A DNA stretch of 38,955 nucleotides from Klebsiella pneumoniae (GTDB taxonomy: Bacteria; Myxococcota_A; UBA796; SXON01): NCBI GenBank assembly GCA_945867435.1, contig CAMBIK010000009.1, positions 1 to 38,955 of the forward strand, read 5' to 3'. This document shows, piece by piece, positions 16,986 through 25,541 of the stretch. The notes under the pieces were generated by a model, which saw only the letters and a program-made list of their open reading frames with translations, did not search any database and had not been told where the DNA came from. Both the position numbers and the translations under genes were made by a program. Position 1 is the first letter of the stretch; the number at the start of each line of letters is the position of its first letter.

Positions 16986-19957
16986 CGAGGGCGACGGCGG
17001 GACAGGGCCATCGCTGCGACCCACGCTGCACCCGCGTAGGCTCCTCCAGAGGCGGCGTTGCACCCACACCCGGGACCGGACGAGACATTGATCGGCGTGA
17101 CGTCGTCGCCCCCGCTGAGGCCGGTGCCCTCGTCCGCGTTGGCGCCGGCCATGGCCCCAACTCCGAAGCCTGCGTCGGTGCCGACGAGCACCGTGTAGTA
17201 GGCGTGACCCACCAAAGGGTCGGATGCGGTGACCGGCATTCCGGGGAGAAGGCCGCTTCCCGTGTACACCACTTGGCCGTCGGCGGCGTCGATCGCAAAG
17301 CGGTCGTCGCGACGCACCACCACGGCAGAGGTGGATCCCGCGCCGTCGGGCTGCGTCCAGCTCAGGCCAACTTCGCCCGGCTGGTCATCCGTCGCGACAA
17401 AATCCACGACGGAGTACACTGAGTCGGCAATGGTCGGGGCGTAGACGCAAACGTCGTCGATGTTCCAGCCGCCTGACTCGTAGCCTTGGTCGCTCTCGAT
17501 TTCCCATCCGAGCACCAGGGTGCCTTCCGTGAGGGCCGCCCGGTGCGTCGCGAGAACCCACTGGTCGTCGTGGGTGTTTTCGTCGCCCACCTGTTCGCTG
17601 CTGACGTGATTTCTCCAGAGCACTTCGTCGTTTCCGTACACCCGCGCCTGGTCGTAGTAGCCATCCTCGACATTGAGCCAGCGGCGGTACTGGACGATGA
17701 CTTCCGAGGCCCCCCCCACGTCAATCGGCGGCGTGGAGAGACGGTTGACGATCTCGGGCTGGTAGTCCCCGTTGTAGTTGCCGCCGCCAAGGTCGTTTCC
17801 CCACACTTTGTTCCCACTGTAGGCGTCGTCCGGGTCGGTGGAGCTGCCGCTCGGGCGCCCCCACACCCAGTCGTCGGCGCCCTCCCGGTCGTCTCCGCTG
17901 AGCAAGGCATGTGTGAACGCACCGTCGTCCTGCTGCAGCGGGGCGCACCAGATCTCGTCCAATTCTCCCACATAGAAGGTGAAAGGGGCGATCTTGCCCA
18001 CGGTGGGCCAAGTCACGGTCTCGCCTTCGCGACCCGTGGCCTCCACGCTGTACGCGACGATGGACCCGCTGGCCAGGTCGGGTAGCGTGGCCGAGAACGA
18101 CGTTCCTGCCACATCGCCCGGCACGGTCATCCAGGTCGTGCCCCCGTCGATCGTGTAGTTCAACTCCACCGTAGCGAGGTCGAAGTCCACGCAGGTCGAG
18201 GCGAGGTTCAGTACCTCGCCGGTCAGCGTGATCCCTTGGCCGGTGACCTGGTTTTCGAGCGGCAGCGCGTCGATTTGCAGGGCGCCGGACTCGCTCGCGA
18301 GGGGACCGAGCCCATGGAGCGCGAAGCCCTCCGCGATCTCGCAGAAGTGTGGGGTTCCATTGCCAAGATCGCCGTCGTCGTCGTCGGCCGCGATGAACTC
18401 TTCGTACGCGGTGTCGATGGTCGGTCCTGCCTTCAACGCTTCTGCGAACAAGTGGGCCACGACGTCGTAGGCCTCTCCTTCGTCGGCTCTTGATTCGCCC
18501 GTGGTGTCCAGCAGCGCCGCCCACACGTCCCACACCGACCCACCGAAGATCAGGCCGTCTTCATGTACTTCTCCCACGACATCGTCGGGGTACACTCGGT
18601 TGGGTCCCACATCGCGAATACCGCTGCCGTTCGTCACGAACCAGGGCGCGATCACGGAGTCGTGGGTCATCAGCGCTGAGACCGTATCGCCGGTTCCCTC
18701 TCCCACGGAGCCATCCCACGACCCGGCTTCGAGGCTGTAGTAATGAAAGCCATGGCCCCACTCGTGGTACACGACGTCGGCGATCTGACCGGTGTTGTTG
18801 CAGCCGCCGCCTGCCTCGTAGAAGTTGAGGTTGCCGTCGTAGTAGGCGTTGCAGCTGCTTGAGGTGTCGTTGACGCTGGCGGTGAGGGCGTTCGTGGCCA
18901 TCCCGACCTCGGGAGCGATGGCCAGTTGCCAATCGCGAACTTGATGAACGTAGGCATACGTCGCGATCTCAGCCAAAGAGGCGTCTGCGGTGCTCCAGGT
19001 AGGGTTGGCGCTGTCGAAGTTGAGCTCGCCTTCGCGCCCGCTGGCGTTCAGTACGGTCAGATAGCTGCCACGAAGCCAGGTTGTTGCGCTGTTCCCAACG
19101 AAACTGAAGCTGCCGTCCTCGCCGGCGTAGCTGCTGGAGTCGGCCTCGATCTCCACGAGGGGGAGCGCGGTCGTTTCCTCGTCGCCATCCAGCGTGCGGA
19201 CGGGGTGGGTGCCGTACACCGTGCCATCCAGATAGCGGATCTCGTCGTACGAAGCGAGTACTTCCCCGGTGGCGGCATCGACGAAGGACACCCAGTGGCC
19301 GCGCGGCGACGTGGTACGACTGTGCACCTCCCAAGCAAGATGGGCGTCGATGCCCCCGGGGACATCCAGCGGGAGCGCGACCAACGCCGCCTGCTCGTGG
19401 GTGTGACGCCCCAGCGCGGCGGGGCCCGCCAGCTCGGCGGCCGCGATGGCCTCGGCCGCCCCAATCTCTGGCTGTGGCAGGACCATGCCGGGGTAGGTGT
19501 CCACCCCCAGAAGGATCAACTTGCCGAATCGGATGCGGGCGGTCACCCCTCCGCGCCAGATCGGCGAGCCTTGCACGAGCCGATTGAACTGAACGTACCA
19601 AGTGTCCGTGCGCGCGATGTACGAGGCGGATGCGAAGCGCAGTTGGTCGCTGCCTACACCGAAGATGCCCTCATTCCGGGCGATGAAGTCGCGCATCGCG
19701 GCCCGAACGCTGGCCTCGTCGTCGAGTCGGCCCATCGGAATTCCTGGACCCCAGGCCCGGTGCGCCGTGCCCGTGCGCTCGTCGAAGCGGGCCTGCCAAC
19801 CTCTGCCTTCCCCCCGGGTAAACTCCGCCCAGCCGGGTTGGTGGCGAAGCCGCAATTGCTGCGGTGCATGGGCGCGATAGATTCGGTTCGGTTCCGCCGG
19901 TGCGCCGGAAGGGGCAAAGGCGTGCGCGCTGAGGACGAGTGCAAGAATGCCCGACAT
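16982..19957 (-). CDS. Secreted zinc metalloprotease with MYXO-CTERM tail
   Basis: 991 residues from ATG 19957, which gives a signal peptide (MSGILALVLSAHAFA); the longer ORF start at 20020 lacks one. Residues about 20-250 resemble an FTP-type propeptide (RNEGIFGV, WYVQFNRLVQGSPI). The protease domain holds HEWGH at 398-402 and the probable third zinc ligand Glu420 in GEGTGD, the layout of M36/thermolysin-like enzymes. Beta-rich domains follow, including an immune-inhibitor-A-like region with WGRPSG and a paired GGWNIDDVCVY strand. A fibronectin-like domain precedes GCGC, a hydrophobic helix and a final RRRPR, the MYXO-CTERM signal for surface sorting. It should be exported, matured by propeptide removal and anchored or released at the cell surface. 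It is followed by a TPR gene and a barrel gene. Confidence 0.9.
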   Translation of the reverse strand: MSGILALVLSAHAFAPSGAPAEPNRIYRAHAPQQLRLRHQPGWAEFTRGEGRGWQARFDERTGTAHRAWGPGIPMGRLDDEASVRAAMRDFIARNEGIFGVGSDQLRFASASYIARTDTWYVQFNRLVQGSPIWRGGVTARIRFGKLILLGVDTYPGMVLPQPEIGAAEAIAAAELAGPAALGRHTHEQAALVALPLDVPGGIDAHLAWEVHSRTTSPRGHWVSFVDAATGEVLASYDEIRYLDGTVYGTHPVRTLDGDEETTALPLVEIEADSSSYAGEDGSFSFVGNSATTWLRGSYLTVLNASGREGELNFDSANPTWSTADASLAEIATYAYVHQVRDWQLAIAPEVGMATNALTASVNDTSSSCNAYYDGNLNFYEAGGGCNNTGQIADVVYHEWGHGFHYYSLEAGSWDGSVGEGTGDTVSALMTHDSVIAPWFVTNGSGIRDVGPNRVYPDDVVGEVHEDGLIFGGSVWDVWAALLDTTGESRADEGEAYDVVAHLFAEALKAGPTIDTAYEEFIAADDDDGDLGNGTPHFCEIAEGFALHGLGPLASESGALQIDALPLENQVTGQGITLTGEVLNLASTCVDFDLATVELNYTIDGGTTWMTVPGDVAGTSFSATLPDLASGSIVAYSVEATGREGETVTWPTVGKIAPFTFYVGELDEIWCAPLQQDDGAFTHALLSGDDREGADDWVWGRPSGSSTDPDDAYSGNKVWGNDLGGGNYNGDYQPEIVNRLSTPPIDVGGASEVIVQYRRWLNVEDGYYDQARVYGNDEVLWRNHVSSEQVGDENTHDDQWVLATHRAALTEGTLVLGWEIESDQGYESGGWNIDDVCVYAPTIADSVYSVVDFVATDDQPGEVGLSWTQPDGAGSTSAVVVRRDDRFAIDAADGQVVYTGSGLLPGMPVTASDPLVGHAYYTVLVGTDAGFGVGAMAGANADEGTGLSGGDDVTPINVSSGPGCGCNAASGGAYAGAAWVAAMALSRRRPR

Positions 19958-20010
19958 CGGAGTCCCGGTGAAGCGATGAAACTTATACACTCCAGAGAGT
20001 CGAGCCGCCG

Positions 20011-21528
20011 TTGTCAACACATTCTTGCACCGTCGGTGCCGCGTTGGTGTGCCTGATTGCCGCTTGCGGTCCGGGCGAAATGGGCCGTAGCCTGCCCCTG
20101 CTGCCCGCTCTCCCGGAGCGGGTCGAGGTCCTTGCGCCCGTCGTTGGAGAGGAACGCCCGCTCCGGGAGGTGATCATCGCGCTCACGGGTGCCGTGCGCG
20201 GCGAGGTGGAGGTGTGCGGGTGTCCGACCTCGCCCTACGGGGGCTTTGCCCGTCGATCTTCGCTCTACTCCCGGCTGGAAGCGGGTGGTGTGCCTCTGAT
20301 GCGGGTCGATGCCGGGGAGATGCTGGTGAAGGGCCTGACCGCGAGGGATGAGGTGGACCGCAAGGTGCGGGCGGATGCGGTGCTCTCGCTGGCGCGAACC
20401 GCCGGTTTGGATGCTTGGGCCGCATCCCCGGTCGATCTTCTCCCGGGGGGTCTCGCCTTTTTGCGCAGCGAAGGGGCGATTTCAGCGAACTGGGATCCGG
20501 CAGACGCGCCGATGGCGGCGGCCACCATCGTGGAGCGCGGCGGGGTTCGCGTCGGGTTCATCGGTCTCGCCGCCCCCGCCGCGGGGGTGCCCACCCTCGC
20601 CGCAATCGATTCGGTCAACGCGGCGAAGTCGAGTGATGCCGATGCCTGGTTCGTGCTCAGCAACGCCGATGACGCCACGAACGTCGCGGTCGCAGAAGGG
20701 GTTCCGGGACTCGCGGCCGTGCTGGCCACGGGGGGCGAGGCCGTAGACGAGCCGCGGGCGACCGCGGGCGCTCCGATCATCGAGACCCCCGGTCGTGGTC
20801 GCTACGTCACCCTCATCCACCTCTTCCTCGGCAGCACTCCGCGCGCTCTGGAGGTCGTGACTCGGGGAATTTGGAAGGATGTGGCTACATTCAGGAGCGG
20901 TCGCAGCCTGGGCACTGCTCCCACGTCGGGCGCGCTGGCCGTCGAAGCCAGCCGCGATCACGAGCGGCTCGTTCGCCGAACTCGCGGCCGCGGGCTTGCC
21001 TTCGTGGAGACCCTTCCCCTCGGCGCGAACCTGGACGGCGATACGCGGACGCAGGCTCAGCTTGCCATGTTTCACTCGGCCATTCTCGGCTCGGCTCGAG
21101 CCGCGGTGGCGACGCCGTTGCGCGAGGGCTACGCGACTGGCTCGGCGTGCGGGGCGTGCCATCAGGACCGGCTTGCGTCGTGGGCGTTCGATGGACACGC
21201 CCGCGCCGTCGAGTCGCTGGCTTCACGGCAGTCCACCGAAAATCCCGAGTGCGTCGGGTGTCACACGACGGGGTTCGGCCGCCCAGGCGGATTTTCGGAG
21301 GTGAGCGTCGGCGCTTCCTTCGCGTTCCGGGACGTTCAATGCGAAGCCTGTCACGGTCCGATGGCAGGGCATGATGGCCGGGGGTCGGTGCACAGTACGC
21401 CCGTGACAGAGGCCACATGCCGCGGGTGTCACGACGAGGCCAACAGCCCGGCGTTCGACTACGCGAGCTACCTCAAGAGGATCTCATGCAGTCGCGTGGC
21501 GGCGCAGGGGCGCCCGGATGCGCCGTGA
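20011..21528 (+). CDS. Lipoprotein: UshA-like region plus four c-type haem sites
   Basis: 505 residues. The only in-frame start near the lipobox is TTG 20011; the signal ends in LIAAC with the lipid-bearing Cys at residue 19, and it lacks the usual Lys/Arg. Residues about 50-330 resemble a degenerate UshA-like metallophosphoesterase region, with GEVEVCGCPTSPYGGFARR near 65-83; similar proteins can carry Sec at a CGC-type site. Residues 380-475 contain four CxxCH haem-binding motifs: Cys380 (CGACH), Cys414 (CVGCH), Cys444 (CEACH) and Cys470 (CRGCH). An electron-transfer lipoprotein in the periplasm or at the outer membrane is expected. It diverges from the protease and converges on the TPR/zinc-finger gene with a 5-base gap. 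The phosphoesterase activity is doubtful. Confidence 0.8.
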   Translation: MSTHSCTVGAALVCLIAACGPGEMGRSLPLLPALPERVEVLAPVVGEERPLREVIIALTGAVRGEVEVCGCPTSPYGGFARRSSLYSRLEAGGVPLMRVDAGEMLVKGLTARDEVDRKVRADAVLSLARTAGLDAWAASPVDLLPGGLAFLRSEGAISANWDPADAPMAAATIVERGGVRVGFIGLAAPAAGVPTLAAIDSVNAAKSSDADAWFVLSNADDATNVAVAEGVPGLAAVLATGGEAVDEPRATAGAPIIETPGRGRYVTLIHLFLGSTPRALEVVTRGIWKDVATFRSGRSLGTAPTSGALAVEASRDHERLVRRTRGRGLAFVETLPLGANLDGDTRTQAQLAMFHSAILGSARAAVATPLREGYATGSACGACHQDRLASWAFDGHARAVESLASRQSTENPECVGCHTTGFGRPGGFSEVSVGASFAFRDVQCEACHGPMAGHDGRGSVHSTPVTEATCRGCHDEANSPAFDYASYLKRISCSRVAAQGRPDAP

Positions 21529-21532
21529 ACGC

Positions 21533-21545
21533 GCTACCAGGTAGC
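21533..21545. terminator. Small hairpin at convergent junction
   Basis: GCTAC-CAG-GTAGC, 5-bp stem and 3-base loop, containing the stop codon of the minus-strand TPR gene and lying 4 bases after the stop of the cytochrome gene. No T-run follows. Confidence 0.3.
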
Positions 21546-23552
21546 CAGGAAGCGGGCCACGGCTTCGCGTTCACGCAGGCCCACGCTCAGGTCCACACAC
21601 GGGGCGCAGACATCAACACCATGGATGCGCCAGAGGCTGCGCGCTTCGAAGTGGGTGCGCCCGCACAGGTGGCAGGCCGCATCGTCGGGAGCTACTAGCG
21701 AACGCCTGTTCTGAACCACCTCGCCGATGCAGTGGTCGCAGAGGACTGCGCGGGTGCCGGTCATCAGGTGGGTCACCTCGCTCCCGGTGCGCCCGCAGGC
21801 CGAGCAGCGCGTGTCTCCCCCTTCCACGGCCTGCGGTTCGCCCCGCTGCGACGGAGGGGTGATGCGCGCAAGCAGCCGATCGGTAGGGACGGACGCTCCT
21901 TTTTCCTGGGCTCGCCGCTGGAGTGCCTTGATCGCATCGGGGTCCCCGCACAGGGCCTGCGCGGCATGAACCGCGACGGCGAGCTCCGGGTCTACCCCTT
22001 GGCCCCACCCTTCCAGCAGCTGCCGGGCGGCACGGCTGCGTCGCGTGGCAATCGCCAGCAGGAGGATTGCCTGCCAGCTCCGCGCCACCTCGCGCTCCGT
22101 TTCCACCGCCCGGCGATGGGCAACGAGGTCGTGGGCGTTCCCCTTGCGGTCTACGGCCGCACGCTGGACGTCTTCGAGGGTGACGTTCAGCCCGGCAGTC
22201 AGCGCAGGTTCAGGAATGAAGGCTGCCGCGCTCAGCGCATTCCGAGCGAGGGCGACGGAGAAGGTCTGGCCGGGCTCCCGCAGCCGCGTGGCCACCTCGT
22301 CGGCGACGTGGCCGGCCGCCAATCCACATGCGGACTCCCAAAGCGTGAACCGCAGCGCCTCATCTTCGGTGAGATCGAGGGCTTGCAGGACGCAGCCGAC
22401 CGAACTGGGACCGATCGCGCGTAGCTCTTCGAGCAGCGCGTCGACGCGTTTGCGCGCGATCACCCTGGGGGCACCGGAGCCGCTGCTGATGGGGAGCTTG
22501 TCGTATTCGCCGACTTCGACCCCAAGCGCCTTTTGGAGCCAGACCCCATCCCCGGCGCGGCGGCGCGTGCGGGCGAGCTCGATGTAGGAGCTGAGATCTT
22601 CGGGGTGATCGACGAGGCAATCGCGGAAAACCTTGATGGCGTCGCCCACCTGGCCCTCTTCGACCATCACGCTCCCGAGGGCGTGCCGAGCGGCGAGCAG
22701 GTCCGGGTCGAGCGCGAGGGCGCGGTTGCAGAACTCCCGCGCCCGGTCCAGTTCGCCGAGGTGGAGGAAGCTCATCCCGATCTGCGCGAGCACTCCTGGC
22801 TCTTCGCCGTGCCCTGCGGCGAGGAGGGCCTCCAGGTACTGCCGATCGTGCTGGATGGCCACTTTGTATTTACCGAGGGCAAAGGCGACTTGTCCGAGGT
22901 GCTTGCGCGCCACGGCAGAGAACCGCGGGTGCTGCCGAAGGCGGATGAACAGGCGCTCGGCGGCGGGGAAGCGGCCCGTCTGGAGGCAAAGCAGCCCGAG
23001 GTCCCGCATGAGTACGGGCAGAAGGTCGGGCGAAGGATCGAGGGACAACGCCTGAACGAGGTGGAATTGAGCGCGTTCGACGAGACGCGTTCCGCCGATC
23101 TGCCTTGCCCGCTCGGAGAGAGACCGGCCGAGGAGAAGGTGGGACTCCCAGCTTTCAGGCGAGGCGCGGCAGGCGTTTTCGAGGTGCTTGATGGCGAGGT
23201 GCAGATCGCGTTGCGTGCGGTACAACGCTCCAAGCGCGAGGTGGAGGTCGCCGCGCTCCGGCGCGAGGCGCATGGCTTCGTCGAGGAAGCGCTTGGCGGC
23301 GTCGGGCCGGTCACTCGCCACCAAGGCGGCGCCCGCGATCACATGGCCTTCGGGTCCTTGCGGGTCTTCCTGGACGAGCTTTCGTGCGTGGAGCAGTGCT
23401 TGTGCGGCCAGGGATTCGCCTGCGTTGTGGTAGAGCGCACGCGACAGGCACACACGAGCGAGTTCCAGGCGGGCTTCCGCGTCGTCGGGCGTGGCCGCGA
23501 CACGCGCCTCAAGGCGGGTCTGGGTCCATTCGAGCTTCTGGTGCGGGTACAT
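21534..23552 (-). CDS. TPR protein with two ClpX-like zinc fingers
   Basis: 672 residues, soluble, no signal. About nine TPR-like helix pairs span residues 20-330. A helical middle follows. Two zinc-finger-like Cys4 modules end the protein: Cys583/586/605/608 in CSACGRTGSEVTHLMTG, then CDHC, and Cys627/630/649/652 in CHLCGRTHFEARSL, then CAPC. Their CxxC-x18-CxxC spacing matches the ClpX N-terminal zinc-binding fold used for partner binding. A scaffold or adaptor role is inferred. The ATG at 23552 lacks a good Shine-Dalgarno, so the start is not secure. It diverges from the pilin-like gene. Confidence 0.75.
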   Translation of the reverse strand: MYPHQKLEWTQTRLEARVAATPDDAEARLELARVCLSRALYHNAGESLAAQALLHARKLVQEDPQGPEGHVIAGAALVASDRPDAAKRFLDEAMRLAPERGDLHLALGALYRTQRDLHLAIKHLENACRASPESWESHLLLGRSLSERARQIGGTRLVERAQFHLVQALSLDPSPDLLPVLMRDLGLLCLQTGRFPAAERLFIRLRQHPRFSAVARKHLGQVAFALGKYKVAIQHDRQYLEALLAAGHGEEPGVLAQIGMSFLHLGELDRAREFCNRALALDPDLLAARHALGSVMVEEGQVGDAIKVFRDCLVDHPEDLSSYIELARTRRRAGDGVWLQKALGVEVGEYDKLPISSGSGAPRVIARKRVDALLEELRAIGPSSVGCVLQALDLTEDEALRFTLWESACGLAAGHVADEVATRLREPGQTFSVALARNALSAAAFIPEPALTAGLNVTLEDVQRAAVDRKGNAHDLVAHRRAVETEREVARSWQAILLLAIATRRSRAARQLLEGWGQGVDPELAVAVHAAQALCGDPDAIKALQRRAQEKGASVPTDRLLARITPPSQRGEPQAVEGGDTRCSACGRTGSEVTHLMTGTRAVLCDHCIGEVVQNRRSLVAPDDAACHLCGRTHFEARSLWRIHGVDVCAPCVDLSVGLREREAVARFLATW

Positions 23553-23602
23553 CGGTGCCGTTTGCGTCGTGGCAAGCTATCGCGTTATCACCGAGTTTAC
23601 CG

Positions 23603-23776
23603 ATGAACACGGACCGGCGCGGACAATCGACCGTTGAATGGGCCCTCGTGGTCGCTGTGCTCGTCATCGCGGTGGTGGCCGCGGGCTACGCGTTGGTGCC
23701 TTCCTTTCAGATCGCGATGGATAGCGCGGGCGAAGGCATGAAGACGGTGTACACCTCGGGCACTTTGGCACCCTGA
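23603..23776 (+). CDS. Flp-like small pilin
   Basis: 57 residues from ATG 23603; a longer ORF in the same frame from 23384 runs back over the divergent TPR gene and has no pilin-like content. RRGQSTVEWALVVAVLVIAV resembles the processing site and hydrophobic helix of type IVb (Flp/Tad) pilins, where a prepilin peptidase cuts after Gly and Glu at +5 is conserved. The hydrophobic helix runs to about residue 32 and a short polar tail follows. No tad/rcp assembly genes lie in the window. A weak promoter (TTGCGT 23562-23567, TTATCA 23585-23590) precedes it. Confidence 0.6.
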   Translation: MNTDRRGQSTVEWALVVAVLVIAVVAAGYALVPSFQIAMDSAGEGMKTVYTSGTLAP

Positions 23777-23793
23777 GGGCTCCGGGGTCGCCA

Positions 23794-24870
23794 TCAATAG
23801 GTCGCGGAGAACGCTTCGCCGGGCATCAGTTGGGCCGTGGTGGTCTGTACCGTTACGGCCACTCCCCATTGGAGCACCGTGGGGTCGCTGAGCTGCCGTA
23901 CGGGCACCATTTCGACGGCCGGGGCGATCGCGACCACCGCCGCTGCCACCGACGTGCCGCTGGCGGTTTTCAAGGTGACCGGTGCCCCGGCCGCGAGGGT
24001 CCGGGCGCGGTCCGGCGACACATAGAGGATGGCCAGTCGGGTTGTACCCTCGACCACGGCAAGCGCGGGAAACCCTGCTTGGAGCCAGCTACCCTGCGCG
24101 GGGAGCATGGCGAATCCGTTTGGCGCCCCCGATCCGCTGCCGCCCATCGCTTCGATCGTTCCGGCGGTGGGCGCCCTGAGCACCGAGGCCTCCAGGCGAG
24201 AGCGAACCATCTCCACTCGCGATGTGGCCTCCAGAACGCGGGCCTCGAGGGCCGCATCGGCGGTGCCCCCGGAGAACGCCCGTGCATCAACGTAGGCGCG
24301 CTCCAACGCGGCAACGCTTTCTTCCCGCACGGCGACTTCGCGCGCCAGGGCGTCCCGACCCGCCTGTTCCTGCTCGATTTGGGTGGCGGCCACGGCCGCC
24401 CCGGGTGTCTTGAGCCTTGCCAACGCCATGTCGCGCCCGAGCAGCTCGGCCCGCTGCGCCTCCACGGTCACTTGCGCGTCGAGCCACCTTGCTTGAGTAC
24501 CCGCGACATCCTTCGCGAAGCGGCGCTCGCGTTCCGGGTCGTCGCCGCGCGTGGCGGCTTGCAAGGCCAGGAGCTGGGCCTGGGCGGCGGTGAGTTCCTG
24601 CTGAAGTCCCGGCACCTCGACGGTGCCCAGGCTTTCTCCCGCCTGGACGGTCTGACCAGCGACCACGTCCAGGGTGGCCAGCCGGCCGCTTTCGGGCACC
24701 ACCACGGCGTGCCGGTCGACCAGTGCGATGGCGTGCATTGGGGCTTCACGGCCGCCAATCATGTAGAGGGCGAGGCACGCCCCGGCGGAGCCAACCCAGA
24801 TAAGGGTGTTGATGATGACGCCCGCGTTCGCGCGGATCCGTCTCCCCAGCGGTACCTGGCGCCTTACCAC
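23794..24870 (-). CDS. HlyD-like membrane-fusion adaptor
   Basis: 358 residues from GTG 24870, which overlaps the end of the DUF4956 gene by 7 bases; GGAAGA lies just upstream. One membrane helix is near residues 13-33 (VIINTLIWVGSAGACLALY). A biotinyl/lipoyl-like half motif follows (HAVVVPESGRLATLDVVAGQ), then a long Ala/Glu/Gln-rich coiled-coil hairpin (about 75-215), the second lipoyl half (VLRAPTAGTIEAM) and a beta-barrel domain. This is the shape of HlyD/EmrA-type adaptors that link an inner-membrane pump to an outer-membrane channel. No ABC or RND pump is adjacent; the partners are a VTC polymerase and a DUF4956 protein, suggesting a polymer-handling role. Function inferred. Confidence 0.8.
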   Translation of the reverse strand: MVRRQVPLGRRIRANAGVIINTLIWVGSAGACLALYMIGGREAPMHAIALVDRHAVVVPESGRLATLDVVAGQTVQAGESLGTVEVPGLQQELTAAQAQLLALQAATRGDDPERERRFAKDVAGTQARWLDAQVTVEAQRAELLGRDMALARLKTPGAAVAATQIEQEQAGRDALAREVAVREESVAALERAYVDARAFSGGTADAALEARVLEATSRVEMVRSRLEASVLRAPTAGTIEAMGGSGSGAPNGFAMLPAQGSWLQAGFPALAVVEGTTRLAILYVSPDRARTLAAGAPVTLKTASGTSVAAAVVAIAPAVEMVPVRQLSDPTVLQWGVAVTVQTTTAQLMPGEAFSATY

Positions 24871-25541
24871 TCTTCCGCCCTTTCTTCCAACGCAATCGTC
24901 GCGCTGGAAGTTCCCGCCACCGTGCGCAGGGCACCGACGAGGTCCTCTCGATCCATGGGATGATACAACCGAACCTCGAAACTGTACTCGGACTCGTTTC
25001 CTCCGCCTTCTTTCAGGGAAAGCAGCTGATGCGTGCGGCACCAGCCCGCGAGCACCGCCTCGACCGCCTCGACCCCCGCTGCGGTTCGCACCCGCACCAC
25101 GCCCGTGTCGGTGTGACGTTGGCCGAAGCCCGTGAAGTTGAGCTGAACGGCCACCAATCCGATCATGAGGGTGGCCGCGATGGCGATGGCGTAGTGGTGT
25201 GCGCCGATGGCGATGCCCACGGAGAGCGCGAGGAAGATGAACACGGTGTCTCGCGTGTCGCGCAAAACCGTGCGGAACCGGATGATGGCGAGGGCCCCGA
25301 CCAACCCGAATGCCCGGGCGATGCTGTCGCCCACCACCAGCATCACGGTCGTGACGACCATCGTGAGCAGAATGATGCTGTGCGTGAGGTTGCGGGAGTA
25401 GCTCAGGCCCTTGTGGGTCCAGATGTACAGCCACGCCACGATCTGCGCGAGCACATAGGACAGCAAAAGATCGAGCAGCACAGTCGCAGGGGCCGGACCC
25501 GTTCCGGTGCCAAAGTTGAGCCAGTCCACGGCGTGCGTCAA
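24864..25541 (-). CDS. DUF4956 membrane protein
   Basis: 225 residues. Four hydrophobic helices lie in residues 15-135, with the family signature GALAIIRFRTVLRDTRDTVF (about 80-100) between helices 2 and 3. The C-terminal 80 residues form a soluble domain. DUF4956 proteins are often encoded next to VTC-type polyphosphate polymerases, as here. The start is TTG 25541, overlapping the stop of the VTC gene as TTGA (25538-25541), which indicates coupled translation. It overlaps the HlyD-like gene downstream. A channel or membrane anchor for the polymer made by the VTC enzyme is plausible, not shown. Confidence 0.85.
   Translation of the reverse strand: MTHAVDWLNFGTGTGPAPATVLLDLLLSYVLAQIVAWLYIWTHKGLSYSRNLTHSIILLTMVVTTVMLVVGDSIARAFGLVGALAIIRFRTVLRDTRDTVFIFLALSVGIAIGAHHYAIAIAATLMIGLVAVQLNFTGFGQRHTDTGVVRVRTAAGVEAVEAVLAGWCRTHQLLSLKEGGGNESEYSFEVRLYHPMDREDLVGALRTVAGTSSATIALEERAEEW

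Noticed and set aside
19982..20017. Minus-strand TTGACA and TATAAG upstream of the protease as a sigma-70 promoter
   Set aside because: The spacing is 24 bases, too long for a normal promoter; other -10 sites at 17 bases are absent.
24871..25434. Possible N-terminal extension of the HlyD-like gene to 25434
   Set aside because: It shadows the DUF4956 gene in another frame; the GTG at 24870 has a Shine-Dalgarno and gives a normal adaptor.
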